Of a stretch of DNA of 64,000 nucleotides, positions 52,095 through 61,568 are shown in pieces. This DNA is from an uncultured Muribaculaceae bacterium (GTDB lineage: Bacteria > Bacteroidota > Bacteroidia > Bacteroidales > Muribaculaceae). A program made the position numbers and the translations under genes. Each line of letters opens with the position of its first letter. The stretch's first letter is position 1. A model generated the notes under the pieces. The model saw only the letters and a program-made list of their open reading frames with translations, was not told where the DNA came from and did no database searches. The stretch covers positions 52,180 to 116,179 of the forward strand of contig CAMXAZ010000002.1 of NCBI GenBank assembly GCA_947179295.1, written 5' to 3'.

Positions 52095-53387
52095 ATGAAT
52101 CCTACTCTCAGATCAACACTTGCCATTCTCGGAGGCCTTGCGCTGGTGTGCAGCTGTCAGGAAGAAGCCGGCGGCTCACCTTTTGACGCGGTAGTGGCCC
52201 AGGACGGTTCGGGCGACTACACTTCGGTGCAGGAAGCAGTCAATGCGGCGCCCGACAGTCTTACAGCTCCCTGGCTGATATTTGTGAAAAACGGCTCTTA
52301 TGAAGAGCAGGTCGTGATACCGCAGACCAAGCCTTATATACATCTGATAGGGCAGAACAAGGAGCAGACCATCATTCATCTGCGCCTCAATGTGGGTGCA
52401 CGGCCGGAAAACACTGACGAGGAATTCTGGAAATACTCGGTCCACAATCCGGACTCGCCTGTCGGCGGTCTGGAGGGCGCGGTGGTGACAGTCAAGGCCC
52501 CGCATTTCTACACTGAAAACATATCATATGTGAATGACTACGGAGTCGAGGCCCAGGACGGTCCGCAGGCTCTGGCCATGAAAAGCCATGCCGACTGCGC
52601 GGCTTTCAGCAATTGCATTTTCCGCTCGTTTCAGGACACGTGGATGACCACCGTCAGGGATGAGGACCGCCACTATGTGAAAGACTGCTGGATAGAGGGA
52701 GCGATAGACTATCTCTATGGCGGAGGCGATGTGCTGGTTGAAAACAGTACCTTCTATAATGTCAGGAGCGGTTCGGTAATAGTGGCACCCTGCCACACGG
52801 CCGCCAGATACGGCTATGTGATCCGCGACTGTGTGGTTGACGGCAACGAAAGCGCCGCCGACGGCAAGCTCGCGCTCGGACGTCCCTGGCACAACAGTCC
52901 GCAGGCCCGCTATGTCAACACCACCATGCGCATTCCGGTTTCGGCCGAAGGATGGGCTGACATGGGTACGGCTCCCGGAATCTTTGCCGAATATGCCAGC
53001 CATGACATCGACGGGCGCGAACTCGACCTGAACGGACGAAAGACCGTCTACACTTATACCCGCGAGGGTGTGAGGATGAACGGCACGTCGCGCACCTCGA
53101 TTTCGGCCGACGAAGCGGCTGAACTGGTCTATGAAAATATGATTCCCGGCAATGACGGCTGGGACCCGCGCTCGATGATGGTCGCGCTGCCCGCTCCCGG
53201 CAATGTATCGGTTGACCGGCAGAGTGTCAGATGGGAACCGGTGGCCGATGCCCGCGGCTACATAGTGTTTGACGGCGAAGAAGTGGCCGCATTCACAACC
53301 GGCACCCGCTGCAGCCTTCCCTCAGCCCCCAAGGGAGAGGTCAAGGTGCGCGCCGTCAATGCCTACGGTTCGCTCGGTGCTGTGTGA
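52095..53387 (+). CDS. Pectin methylesterase (CE8), lipoprotein
   Basis: Removes methyl esters from homogalacturonan. The 430-residue protein has a lipobox (Cys19 or Cys21), a right-handed beta-helix domain (about 35-340) with GPQALA, SFQDTW (catalytic Asp), AIDYLYGGGDV (second Asp) and LGRPW (Arg), so all active-site residues are retained. A C-terminal about 80-residue fibronectin-like domain follows. Unusually, it stands before SusC as first gene of the operon. Surface anchoring is likely. Confidence 0.9.
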   Translation: MNPTLRSTLAILGGLALVCSCQEEAGGSPFDAVVAQDGSGDYTSVQEAVNAAPDSLTAPWLIFVKNGSYEEQVVIPQTKPYIHLIGQNKEQTIIHLRLNVGARPENTDEEFWKYSVHNPDSPVGGLEGAVVTVKAPHFYTENISYVNDYGVEAQDGPQALAMKSHADCAAFSNCIFRSFQDTWMTTVRDEDRHYVKDCWIEGAIDYLYGGGDVLVENSTFYNVRSGSVIVAPCHTAARYGYVIRDCVVDGNESAADGKLALGRPWHNSPQARYVNTTMRIPVSAEGWADMGTAPGIFAEYASHDIDGRELDLNGRKTVYTYTREGVRMNGTSRTSISADEAAELVYENMIPGNDGWDPRSMMVALPAPGNVSVDRQSVRWEPVADARGYIVFDGEEVAAFTTGTRCSLPSAPKGEVKVRAVNAYGSLGAV

Positions 53388-53449
53388 CGTGACTCCGGCA
53401 GACCTGTTTTTTTCGACTAAATTTCCTTATTCTAATAACCGTTTTTAGT

Positions 53450-56400
53450 ATGAGAACCAATCAAAAAATTCTTTTCAGACTGTTTTGTCTGGTCACGGCC
53501 ATGCTGTTTTTCCATACAGCCGTAGCCCAGGGCAATGCAGTGACAGGAACAGTCACCGATCCTCAGCAGGAACCTCTCGCAGGGGTTGTGGTGACTGAAA
53601 AAGGCAATCCTTCAAATGGTGTCGTGACTGACATTGACGGCAATTACTCGATCAATGTGGCCGGCAGCGGCACCCTCGTGTTCACCTATACGGGCTTTGT
53701 CAGCCGGGATGTGGCTGTCGGCGGGCGTTCGCGCGTCGATGTGGTCATGACCGAAGACCTGCAGAGCCTTGAAGAGGTGGTTGTGATCGGCTACGGCACC
53801 ATGCGCCGTAAGGACCTCACCGGCGCTGTGGCTTCGGTCAAGGGCGAGGATCTTGTGGCCAACCCGGTGTCAAATGTGACGCAGGCCCTCCAGGGACGCC
53901 TGCCCGGTGTGAATGTGGTGTCGCAGGACGGCCGTCCGGGCGCCACGGTCTCGGTGCGTGTGCGCGGAGGCGGCTCCATCACCCAGAGCAATGAGCCTCT
54001 CTATGTGGTCGACGGTTTCCCGGTGGGTAACATCGACAACATCGCAGCTTCCGAAATCGAGTCGATCGACGTGCTTAAAGACGCAGCCTCGACAGCGATC
54101 TACGGTGCCCGCGGTGCCAACGGTGTCATTCTCGTGACTACCAAAGGGGGCCAGAGCGGCAAGGCAAAGGTAACCTACGAAGGCTATGTGCAGTTCAAAC
54201 ATGTGGCCAAGAAGCAGGATGTGCTTTCGGCCCAGGAATATATTCTTGACAACTGGAGCTATGCCGCATCGCGCGGATCGGGCCATCAGGAAGCTATGGA
54301 AAAATACTTCGGTCTCGGATCGAAATACGGCAACCACTACTCGGACTATGCCGGAGTGAAGGCCCATCAGTATGACGACGATATACTCCGCACCGGTTTC
54401 ACCCACAACCATAATCTCAGCATCAGCGGCGGTTCGGAAAGCACACGCATGGCTTTCAACATAGGCTATATTGATGACGAAGGCATCAGGATCAACTCTG
54501 ACTACAACCGTTTCACCACATCGCTGAAAGTGCAGCAGAAGATTTTCAGCAATCTGACATTCAATGCCGAGGTGCGTTATGACGAGTCGACCCTCAACGG
54601 AGCCGGCGCGCGCTACACTTCCGGCGCATATCACTATAAGCCGATCGACAATCCGCTTGGCGGAATTCCTTATACCGACGTGAGCTCAGGCTTCAGCTTC
54701 GGAGTTCAGAATATCGACGACTCCCACAATCCGGTGGATCTGATAAATGACATCACCGCCGAGACTTTCAACCGCAACTTCCGCGGAAACGCGGCTCTGA
54801 CCTGGGAGATCATTCCCGGTCTGACTGCCCGCTCGGAAATTGCCATGACCCGCGGCTCGTCAAAGAATACTTACTATGAAGACGGCTACACCAACGGTGA
54901 CAAGCGCGCCAATCTCACCCGCGGCACCTCCAAGGGTCTGCGCTGGGTGACTACGGCCAACTATATGTTTGACGTGAAAGACATCCACTCGTTCAACATC
55001 CTCGCAGGCTATGAGCTGCTCAGAAGCGAGAATGAGTCCACTTATGCCGAAGGCCGCGGATTCCCGTCGACTTTCGACTATAAACATGCGATAGCGATGA
55101 TGCACACAGCCACCTACAGCACATCGTTCTACAACACATTCGGAGTGCCTGACCGCACGGTGTCATGGTTCGGCCGCCTGAACTACACACTGCTTGACCG
55201 CTATCTGCTGACCGCTACCTTCCGCGCCGACGGATCGTCGAAGTTCGCGCCCAACAACCGCTGGGGCTATTTCCCCGCAGTGGCCGCAGGCTGGCGCATC
55301 TCGGAAGAAAATTTCATGGAAGATACCCGCGACTGGCTCTCGAACCTCAAGCTGCGTCTGTCATGGGGTGAATCAGGCAGCGACAACATCAACTCCAATC
55401 TCTGGCGCGAAACCTGGTCAAGCTCGACCAACAACAAGCTCCCGATCAACGGCGAGTTCGGACCCTTCTACCGTCCTGACGGCCTGAAAGCCAATCCGGA
55501 TCTGAAATGGGAGACGACCGTATCGCGTAACCTCGGTGTGGATTTCGGATTCCTCAACGGCCGTATCAACGGCGCTGTGGAACTCTACTGGAACACCACG
55601 AAAGATCTGCTGATGCTCGTGCCCGTTGACAATACCTCAGGCTATTCACACCAGTATCAGAACTTCGGACAGATCTCAAACCGCGGTGTCGAGATCTCGC
55701 TCAACGCTGACATCTACCGCAACAAGGATTTCCGTTTCAGCGCGGGCGCCATCTACAACTACAACCGCAACAATCTCGACAAGATGCAGAACGCCTCCCA
55801 GTACATCTATTCATCTTACTGGGGATCTTCGGCCCAGACTCCGTCGATGGACTGGATGCTTGCCGTCGACAAGCCCATCGGACTTGTGCGCGGCTATAAG
55901 GCCGACGGCTTCTACACCACCGCCGATTTCGACTATGTCAACGGAGTCTACACCCTCAAAGAAGGAGTGCCCGATCTGACCAAAGAGATCACTGCAACCT
56001 ACATGCACCCGTTCACACTTCCCAACGGGCAGGTGGCCTTCCCCGGCGCTCCGAAGTTTGTGGATACCAATGATGACAACAAGATCGACGCTACCGATGC
56101 CGTTAATCTCGGCGAAGTGCGTCCGCGCCACACGGGCAGCTTCCACCTCGATTTCGGCTACAAGGGCTGGGATCTTTCGGCCAACTTCAACTGGACCTAC
56201 GGAGGCAAGGTCTACAATGCGAATGCCATGATGGATGCTTCGGGCAACGAGTATGTGGGCCTCACACGCCAGTATGGCGCATGGCGAGCCGACTGCTACA
56301 AGGTCTATGACGTCAACAGTGCCGGCGACCTCTATGCCGTGACTGACCCCGATGCGCTCAACGCTCTCAACGCACATGCGAAATCGGCTCTTCCCTACCA

Positions 56401-56713
56401 TCAGAGCGGCATAGTCTCTTCTGAATTCCTCGAAGACGGTTCGTATCTGCGCCTGCAGACCCTTACTCTCGGCTACACTCTGCCCCAGCAGCTTACCAGA
56501 AAGGCCCATATCTCCAATTTCCGACTCTATGTGACAGCCGGCAACCTTTTCACCATCACCGGTTACAAGGGTCTTGACCCCGAAGTCAACACTAATACCG
56601 CAGGCACAGTGGGCTTCGGCAGCAATATCAGGAATTTCCCGATGTTCAACATGGACTACGGCACCTATCCCCGTGCGCGCACATGGACCATCGGAGCCTC
56701 TCTGTCATTCTAA
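53450..56713 (+). CDS. SusC/RagA-family TonB-linked outer membrane transporter
   Basis: Imports oligosaccharides across the outer membrane, with SusD as lid. The 1087-residue protein has a signal peptide (ending near Ala26), a carboxypeptidase-regulatory-like domain (about 28-110), a TonB box/plug opening EEVVVIGYGTMRRKDLTGAV (about 112-131), and a long beta-barrel ending in Phe. It is paired with SusD 37 bases downstream. Confidence 0.97.
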   Translation: MRTNQKILFRLFCLVTAMLFFHTAVAQGNAVTGTVTDPQQEPLAGVVVTEKGNPSNGVVTDIDGNYSINVAGSGTLVFTYTGFVSRDVAVGGRSRVDVVMTEDLQSLEEVVVIGYGTMRRKDLTGAVASVKGEDLVANPVSNVTQALQGRLPGVNVVSQDGRPGATVSVRVRGGGSITQSNEPLYVVDGFPVGNIDNIAASEIESIDVLKDAASTAIYGARGANGVILVTTKGGQSGKAKVTYEGYVQFKHVAKKQDVLSAQEYILDNWSYAASRGSGHQEAMEKYFGLGSKYGNHYSDYAGVKAHQYDDDILRTGFTHNHNLSISGGSESTRMAFNIGYIDDEGIRINSDYNRFTTSLKVQQKIFSNLTFNAEVRYDESTLNGAGARYTSGAYHYKPIDNPLGGIPYTDVSSGFSFGVQNIDDSHNPVDLINDITAETFNRNFRGNAALTWEIIPGLTARSEIAMTRGSSKNTYYEDGYTNGDKRANLTRGTSKGLRWVTTANYMFDVKDIHSFNILAGYELLRSENESTYAEGRGFPSTFDYKHAIAMMHTATYSTSFYNTFGVPDRTVSWFGRLNYTLLDRYLLTATFRADGSSKFAPNNRWGYFPAVAAGWRISEENFMEDTRDWLSNLKLRLSWGESGSDNINSNLWRETWSSSTNNKLPINGEFGPFYRPDGLKANPDLKWETTVSRNLGVDFGFLNGRINGAVELYWNTTKDLLMLVPVDNTSGYSHQYQNFGQISNRGVEISLNADIYRNKDFRFSAGAIYNYNRNNLDKMQNASQYIYSSYWGSSAQTPSMDWMLAVDKPIGLVRGYKADGFYTTADFDYVNGVYTLKEGVPDLTKEITATYMHPFTLPNGQVAFPGAPKFVDTNDDNKIDATDAVNLGEVRPRHTGSFHLDFGYKGWDLSANFNWTYGGKVYNANAMMDASGNEYVGLTRQYGAWRADCYKVYDVNSAGDLYAVTDPDALNALNAHAKSALPYHQSGIVSSEFLEDGSYLRLQTLTLGYTLPQQLTRKAHISNFRLYVTAGNLFTITGYKGLDPEVNTNTAGTVGFGSNIRNFPMFNMDYGTYPRARTWTIGASLSF

Positions 56714-56750
56714 GAACCACCATGTCAAACATTCTAATTGATAGCATATA

Positions 56751-58931
56751 ATGAACAGATTCATAAATATAGCACTCGTATCCGCCTTTGCTCTCGGCAT
56801 GACAGGATGCGATGACTACCTCGACACCAACTCGCCGAGCATCTCGGACCGCGAGTTTGTATTTTCAAGCGAGGAGTCGGCCCGCGGAGCCCTCAACTAT
56901 GGCTATGAGCTTCTGCGCGCCAACCGCAACATCCACTCGGTAGGCATTTTCTGGAGCCCGATATGGGGTTCTGACATGGAAGGCCTTCAGGACAGTTATC
57001 AGGACGGTGACGCCGGCCAGTTGGAGAAGGGCTTCTATCCGACCGGTACCTCGGCCATCAATATCAACGGCCTGCAGGGCTGGGAAGTGTTCGGCGATCT
57101 CTATAAGACCATCGGTGTGTGCAACGCTCTGATAGACAGCTTCGAGTCGCTCGAAAACTTCAAGTCGCTGATGAGCGGGGAGCCTAACGGTCTTTCCGAT
57201 ATCTACGGTCAGGCTGTGGCACTGCGGTCTACCTGCTACTTTGAGCTTTGCCGCTACTATGGCGATGTGCCTTTTGTGGAACATGCCGGAGAGAGCGCCA
57301 AAGGTCTGACCTCGCGCTTCGCCATCTATGATCTCTGCATGAGCAAGCTGATTGAGGTTGAGCCTCATATGTACCGTGCGGGCGAAAACGGAGTCCGTGC
57401 CGATGTGATGAACCGCAACTATGTGCAGGGTCTCATAGGCCGTATAGCGCTTTATAATGCCGGCTATTGCACCCGCCGCACTGATCTGGCGGCCGGCTTC
57501 TATGCCGACGGAAAGGGCGAGGCGCTTTCATTTGACGATCTCTGTGTGGAAGATCCCCAGAACAAGGCAGTCTATGGCCGTCGCGCAGACTGGCGCCAGG
57601 TGCTTGAGACCGCGCGTCCATATCTCGAAGCCTGCGTGCAGCAGCCCGGCTCGATACAGTTCCATCTTTCCGATCCGCGCGGCACCGACGCGCAGGGCCG
57701 ACTCTATGACAGCCCCTATCAGTATGTGTTCAACCAGATGCACAAGGACAATTCGATGGATCTGGCCGACGAGAGCGTCTATGAGATCCCGTTCATGTAC
57801 AACGGCGGTTCCGACCGTCCGGGCTACATAGGCCGTGCCTCGACGGGCGGCAATTACGGAGCGCCTTGCGTGGGCTGCGGTCAGAACCGCATCCAGCCTC
57901 ACGTTTACTACGGATGGTTTGATCCGAAAGACGCCCGCCGCGATGCTTCATGCTGCGTGACCGGCTCTGACGGCAACGGCCGCGAGTTTCTGCTCTCGCT
58001 TGACATTGCCAACTGGGGCAAGGTGGGCATTACCTGCAACAAATGGGACTGGAACCGCATGAAGAAGCCCGACACTGCTACTTACGGCAACTCGGCTATC
58101 AATGTCAGCTACATGCGCATGTCAGACGTCTATCTGATGCTTGCCGAAGTCTATGCGGCTCTCGGTCAGGACGGTCAGGCAAAGACATATCTGGCGCGTG
58201 TCCACAACCGCAACTTCCCCGGCGGAGTCGACAGCAAGCTTGACGCTTGGATTGCGGCCTGCGGCGCAGAATTCAGCTCGACAGACTGGAGTGCGATGTA
58301 CAAGGCTGTCATCAAGGAGCGCGCACTGGAGTTTGTGGGCGAGGGAGTAAGACGTTTTGACCTTATCCGCAGCGGTCTGCTTCCGGAGGCGGCTGTCAAC
58401 AACCGCAGAGACATGACCAGAGTGCTTGAAGATATCCGCGACAAGGGCTATGCCGAGTTTGAGAACGGCAACCGCATTCCGGCTTATGTCTGGGTGAAGA
58501 ATGTGGACAGCCACACGCTTTACGGCTATCGACTGACTGCCGCCACACCGTCAGGCATGGAGTCTGATCCGGTGCTCTATCCGGGCTGGCGCGGTGTGCA
58601 TGACGACTGGGACGGAGTGCTCGGATCATTCGGCTATGCCACGTTCAACCACAATGCCACAAACGTAGCCATCAAGGGGCTGTTCGAGTATGTGGCTCCC
58701 GGCTCGGCTCAGGCTCAGGCCTGGGAGGCTGACGGATATGTGAAGACTCCGTGGGGCATAGATCTGATCAAGGACAGCAAGAACTGGGACACTCATGCCT
58801 ATAAGGTGCTTGCCGGCATCACCGATGCCGACTATCAGGCCCGCAAGTCGCCGGTGACAGTGCGTCCGTTCCGCTATCAGGATCTGCTGAACTCCGGAAT
58901 CACCAACGGCTATGGTTTCCGCCAGGAATAA
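56751..58931 (+). CDS. SusD/RagB-family glycan-binding lipoprotein
   Basis: Binds the target glycan on the cell surface and closes the SusC barrel. The 726-residue protein is longer than the usual 500-600 residues, with an extended middle and C-terminal region. Lipobox Cys20 (Met-Thr-Gly-Cys) and the opening DDYLDTNSPS are typical, as are the helical TPR-like segments and the ERALEFVGEGVRRFDLIR block near 522. Extra length may add binding surface. Confidence 0.95.
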   Translation: MNRFINIALVSAFALGMTGCDDYLDTNSPSISDREFVFSSEESARGALNYGYELLRANRNIHSVGIFWSPIWGSDMEGLQDSYQDGDAGQLEKGFYPTGTSAININGLQGWEVFGDLYKTIGVCNALIDSFESLENFKSLMSGEPNGLSDIYGQAVALRSTCYFELCRYYGDVPFVEHAGESAKGLTSRFAIYDLCMSKLIEVEPHMYRAGENGVRADVMNRNYVQGLIGRIALYNAGYCTRRTDLAAGFYADGKGEALSFDDLCVEDPQNKAVYGRRADWRQVLETARPYLEACVQQPGSIQFHLSDPRGTDAQGRLYDSPYQYVFNQMHKDNSMDLADESVYEIPFMYNGGSDRPGYIGRASTGGNYGAPCVGCGQNRIQPHVYYGWFDPKDARRDASCCVTGSDGNGREFLLSLDIANWGKVGITCNKWDWNRMKKPDTATYGNSAINVSYMRMSDVYLMLAEVYAALGQDGQAKTYLARVHNRNFPGGVDSKLDAWIAACGAEFSSTDWSAMYKAVIKERALEFVGEGVRRFDLIRSGLLPEAAVNNRRDMTRVLEDIRDKGYAEFENGNRIPAYVWVKNVDSHTLYGYRLTAATPSGMESDPVLYPGWRGVHDDWDGVLGSFGYATFNHNATNVAIKGLFEYVAPGSAQAQAWEADGYVKTPWGIDLIKDSKNWDTHAYKVLAGITDADYQARKSPVTVRPFRYQDLLNSGITNGYGFRQE

Positions 58932-59015
58932 TCGACATGTTATGCTATGAAAACCTATGGTATTGTATGGACTTCTTCATGCAATTAGATTTTTAAGGTA
59001 ACTATTGGACCCTTG

Positions 59016-59052
59016 CGGGGGTGGGAGAGACGAGGAGTTTCTTCCACCCCCG
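59016..59052 (+). terminator. Terminator candidate of the SusC/SusD operon
   Basis: A 9-bp perfect stem (CGGGGGTGG / CCACCCCCG) with a 19-base loop lies 85 bases after the SusD stop. The following sequence is only moderately T-rich (GTCTATTTG). Confidence 0.5.
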
Positions 59053-59057
59053 GTCTA

Positions 59058-59088
59058 TTTGAAATACGGGGTAAAATTTGTACATTTG
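59058..59088 (+). promoter_or_regulatory. Promoter of the riboflavin synthase gene
   Basis: TTTG (59058-59061) and TACATTTG (59081-59088) are 19 bases apart. The leader to the start codon is about 105 bases and shows no FMN riboswitch motif. Confidence 0.7.
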
Positions 59089-59200
59089 CGCGGGTTTCGA
59101 CTGCCTGCGGCTGACGCGGGCGGTGGCCTGTGTGGATGATCCGGGGTCCGGATGCATCAATAGTTCAGAATTATCAGAATCATAAAAACAAATATTGGAT

Positions 59201-59803
59201 ATGTTTTCAGGAATCGTTGAAGAAGCAGCCGAAGTGGTTGAAGTTGTGCGCCGTGAGGGCAATGTGGATCTGCGCGTCAGATGCAGTTTTACCGATGAGC
59301 TGAAGATTGACCAGAGTGTGGCCCACAATGGTGTGTGTCTGACTGTGGTTGCTCTGCCCGGCGACGGGACTTATACCGTGACTGCGATCCAGGAGACGCT
59401 TGACCGCAGTAATCTGGGCCTGCTTGAGGCCGGGAGCCGTGTGAATCTCGAACGTTCGATGCTTATGAACGGACGCCTTGACGGGCATATAGTGCAGGGC
59501 CATGTGGACTGTACGGCTGTCTGCGAGGAGATTGAGGAGGTTGAGGGCAGCCGCTACTATAAATTCAGCTATGAAGTTGACCCGCGCATGGCCGCAAAGG
59601 GCTATGTGACTGTTGAGAAGGGTTCTGTGACGGTCAACGGCGTTAGTCTGACGGTGTGCGATTCGGAGCAGTTCTCTTTCCGTGTGGCTATCATTCCCTA
59701 TACATTCGAGCATACCAATTTCAAGGATATCCGTCCGGGCAGCCGTGTGAACATCGAGTTCGATATCATAGGCAAGTATCTGGCGCGTCTTAACGAGTTT
59801 TAA
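59201..59803 (+). CDS. ribE: Riboflavin synthase, alpha chain
   Basis: Dismutates two 6,7-dimethyl-8-ribityllumazine molecules to riboflavin and pyrimidine. The start is set at ATG 59201, where the conserved MFSGIVEE begins; an upstream TTG is less likely. The 200-residue protein has two duplicated lumazine-binding domains (about 1-96 and 97-195), each with the usual VNLERSM/VNIEFD strand. It stands alone, without other rib genes nearby. Confidence 0.93.
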   Translation: MFSGIVEEAAEVVEVVRREGNVDLRVRCSFTDELKIDQSVAHNGVCLTVVALPGDGTYTVTAIQETLDRSNLGLLEAGSRVNLERSMLMNGRLDGHIVQGHVDCTAVCEEIEEVEGSRYYKFSYEVDPRMAAKGYVTVEKGSVTVNGVSLTVCDSEQFSFRVAIIPYTFEHTNFKDIRPGSRVNIEFDIIGKYLARLNEF

Positions 59804-59976
59804 GCCGCGGGCGGTCCAACTATTGGCGCAATAGGATGTTATAAGTCTGAGAGAGTGTCAGGGCAGATGCGTCAGCCGGGCTGACGGGGGCCTGCGGTTT
59901 CTATCGGCGACGGCTCATGACGGCTGATTTAACTTTTTTAAATTAAAAATATTAAAGAGGTAGCCGTAAAATAGCC

Positions 59977-59984
59977 TATCTTTG
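59977..59984 (+). promoter_or_regulatory. -7 element for the first FKBP gene
   Basis: TATCTTTG matches the consensus, 34 bases before the start codon; no -33 TTTG is at the normal distance. The upstream stretch is very AT-rich (59936-59960). Confidence 0.45.
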
Positions 59985-60018
59985 CAGACTTGATGACAAT
60001 TAACGAACTTATATAATT

Positions 60019-60645
60019 ATGGAAAATAAAGAATTAGACCGTATCAGCTATGCTCTCGGACTGAGCATGGGCAATAATTTCCGTGCGAGCGGAATCCAGG
60101 AGATCAACGTTGAGGATTTTGCCGATGGCGTTGCCGCTGTGTTCTACGGAAGCGAGCCCAAGATGACTTATGACGAGGCCAAGGCTGAGATTCAGAAATA
60201 TTTCACTGCTCTTGAAGAGAAGCAGCGTGCCGAGGCTGCGAAGATGGCCGACGTTAATGCCGCTGCCGGCAAGCAGTTCCTTGAAGAGAACGGCAAGCGT
60301 GTGGAGGTCAAGACCACTGCTTCAGGTCTGCAGTATGAGGTGATCGAGGAGGGTGACGGCGAGATGCCTACCGCTCAGGATCAGGTTGAGGTGCACTATA
60401 CTGGCAAGCTGATTGACGGCACTGTGTTTGACAGCTCTGTAGAGCGCGGTGTTCCGGCAACTTTCGGTGTCACTCAGGTGATTCCCGGCTGGGTCGAGGC
60501 TCTTCAGCTGATGAAGGCCGGTTCGAAGTGGCGTCTGTTCATTCCCTCTCAGCTTGCTTACGGCCCGCAGGGTGCAGGCGGCATGATCGGTCCGAACTCG
60601 ACTCTGATTTTCGATGTCGAACTTCTGAAGGTCATCAAAAAGTAA
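60019..60645 (+). CDS. FKBP-type peptidyl-prolyl isomerase, cytosolic
   Basis: Catalyses cis-trans isomerisation of prolyl bonds as a folding helper. The 208-residue protein has an FKBP_N-type dimerisation/helical part (1-95) and one FKBP domain (about 105-206). Active-site residues Tyr (HYTG), Asp (TVFDSS), Phe, the VIPGW Val-Ile-Trp set and Tyr (LAYG) are retained. No signal peptide is present, so it is cytosolic. First of three FKBP genes in a row. Confidence 0.93.
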   Translation: MENKELDRISYALGLSMGNNFRASGIQEINVEDFADGVAAVFYGSEPKMTYDEAKAEIQKYFTALEEKQRAEAAKMADVNAAAGKQFLEENGKRVEVKTTASGLQYEVIEEGDGEMPTAQDQVEVHYTGKLIDGTVFDSSVERGVPATFGVTQVIPGWVEALQLMKAGSKWRLFIPSQLAYGPQGAGGMIGPNSTLIFDVELLKVIKK

Positions 60646-60707
60646 GACGGCTTGCCGTCTCTGCCTGAGATGACTGACAACGCGATATGCAGATAAAAGG
60701 TATTGCA

Positions 60708-61517
60708 ATGCGAGCAGTGCGGGCGCTGGTTATGGCGGCCGCACTGACGCTTGCTTTTACGGCTGAGGCTCAGACGGCGGCTTCCGATTCGCTTACGCGG
60801 GCGCTGGCCACGTTCTGGGGCACTTCGGTGAAGACCGGGGGGCTGAGCCCTGCCGAGAATCTCCGTTTTCTTGAGGGTGTGGAGGCGGCTCTGACCGATA
60901 CGACTTCGGCAAGCAGCGCCTACCGCAACGGGATCAGTGTCGGGATGAATTTCTTGTCCGGTCTGCGGGATATGGAGGCGCTGGGCATGAAGGTTGACCG
61001 CGAGGCGTTTGCCAAGGCTATTGTCACGGTGCTCAAGGGCGGCAATGTCGGTTTCACGGCCGGTAGCGCCGGTGAGTTCATCGACCGGCAGATTGCACCG
61101 CTCGTGGGCGGCTACGATTCCTCGGCTTTCACCCCTGAGAGCCAGGCAGCTTTCCTTGCGGAGGCTGCCGGAAAGGAGGGGGCGGTGACGACTCCTTCGG
61201 GGCTCGTGTTCGAGGTGATCACCGAGGGCGAGGGCGATTTTCCGGGCGAGGCCGACAAGGTCAATATCGAGTACACGGGCCGTCTGAGCGACGGGAGTGT
61301 CTTCGACAAGACCGAGGAGCCTGTGAGCTTCGATCTGGTGCGTCTGGTGCCCGGATTCCGTGAGGGGCTGCAGATGATGCGTCCCGGCGGCGAATACCGG
61401 ATTGTGCTTCCGGCCTCTCTGGGCTACGGCGAGCGCGGTGTAGGCGATGTGATTCCTCCGGGCGCGGCCATAGAGTTTACCGTCAGGCTGCTTTCGGTTG
61501 ACCGCTCTCAGTTGTGA
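60708..61517 (+). CDS. FKBP-type peptidyl-prolyl isomerase, exported
   Basis: A 269-residue relative of the preceding protein. The start is set at the second in-frame ATG because a compact signal peptide (ending Ala-Glu-Ala-Gln) begins there. The FKBP domain lies at about 165-265 with EYTG, SVFDKT and LVPGF; the pocket Trp is replaced by Phe, so activity may be reduced. It lies 62 bases after the first FKBP gene. Confidence 0.88.
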   Translation: MRAVRALVMAAALTLAFTAEAQTAASDSLTRALATFWGTSVKTGGLSPAENLRFLEGVEAALTDTTSASSAYRNGISVGMNFLSGLRDMEALGMKVDREAFAKAIVTVLKGGNVGFTAGSAGEFIDRQIAPLVGGYDSSAFTPESQAAFLAEAAGKEGAVTTPSGLVFEVITEGEGDFPGEADKVNIEYTGRLSDGSVFDKTEEPVSFDLVRLVPGFREGLQMMRPGGEYRIVLPASLGYGERGVGDVIPPGAAIEFTVRLLSVDRSQL

Positions 61518-61568
61518 TGCGTATTTAGAATAGAAACAACACCATATTAAATAACAATTACAAAGTTT

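Noticed and set aside
53870..54634. Long antisense frame (254 aa) in the SusC gene, and similar ones at 16929-17696, 18724-19497 and 27336-28202
   Set aside because: These are shadows caused by codon bias of GC-rich genes; the sense frames have complete family motifs.
59095..59200. FMN riboswitch before riboflavin synthase
   Set aside because: No FMN aptamer segments (such as AGGGGC with GCCCG partners) could be seen in the 105-base leader.
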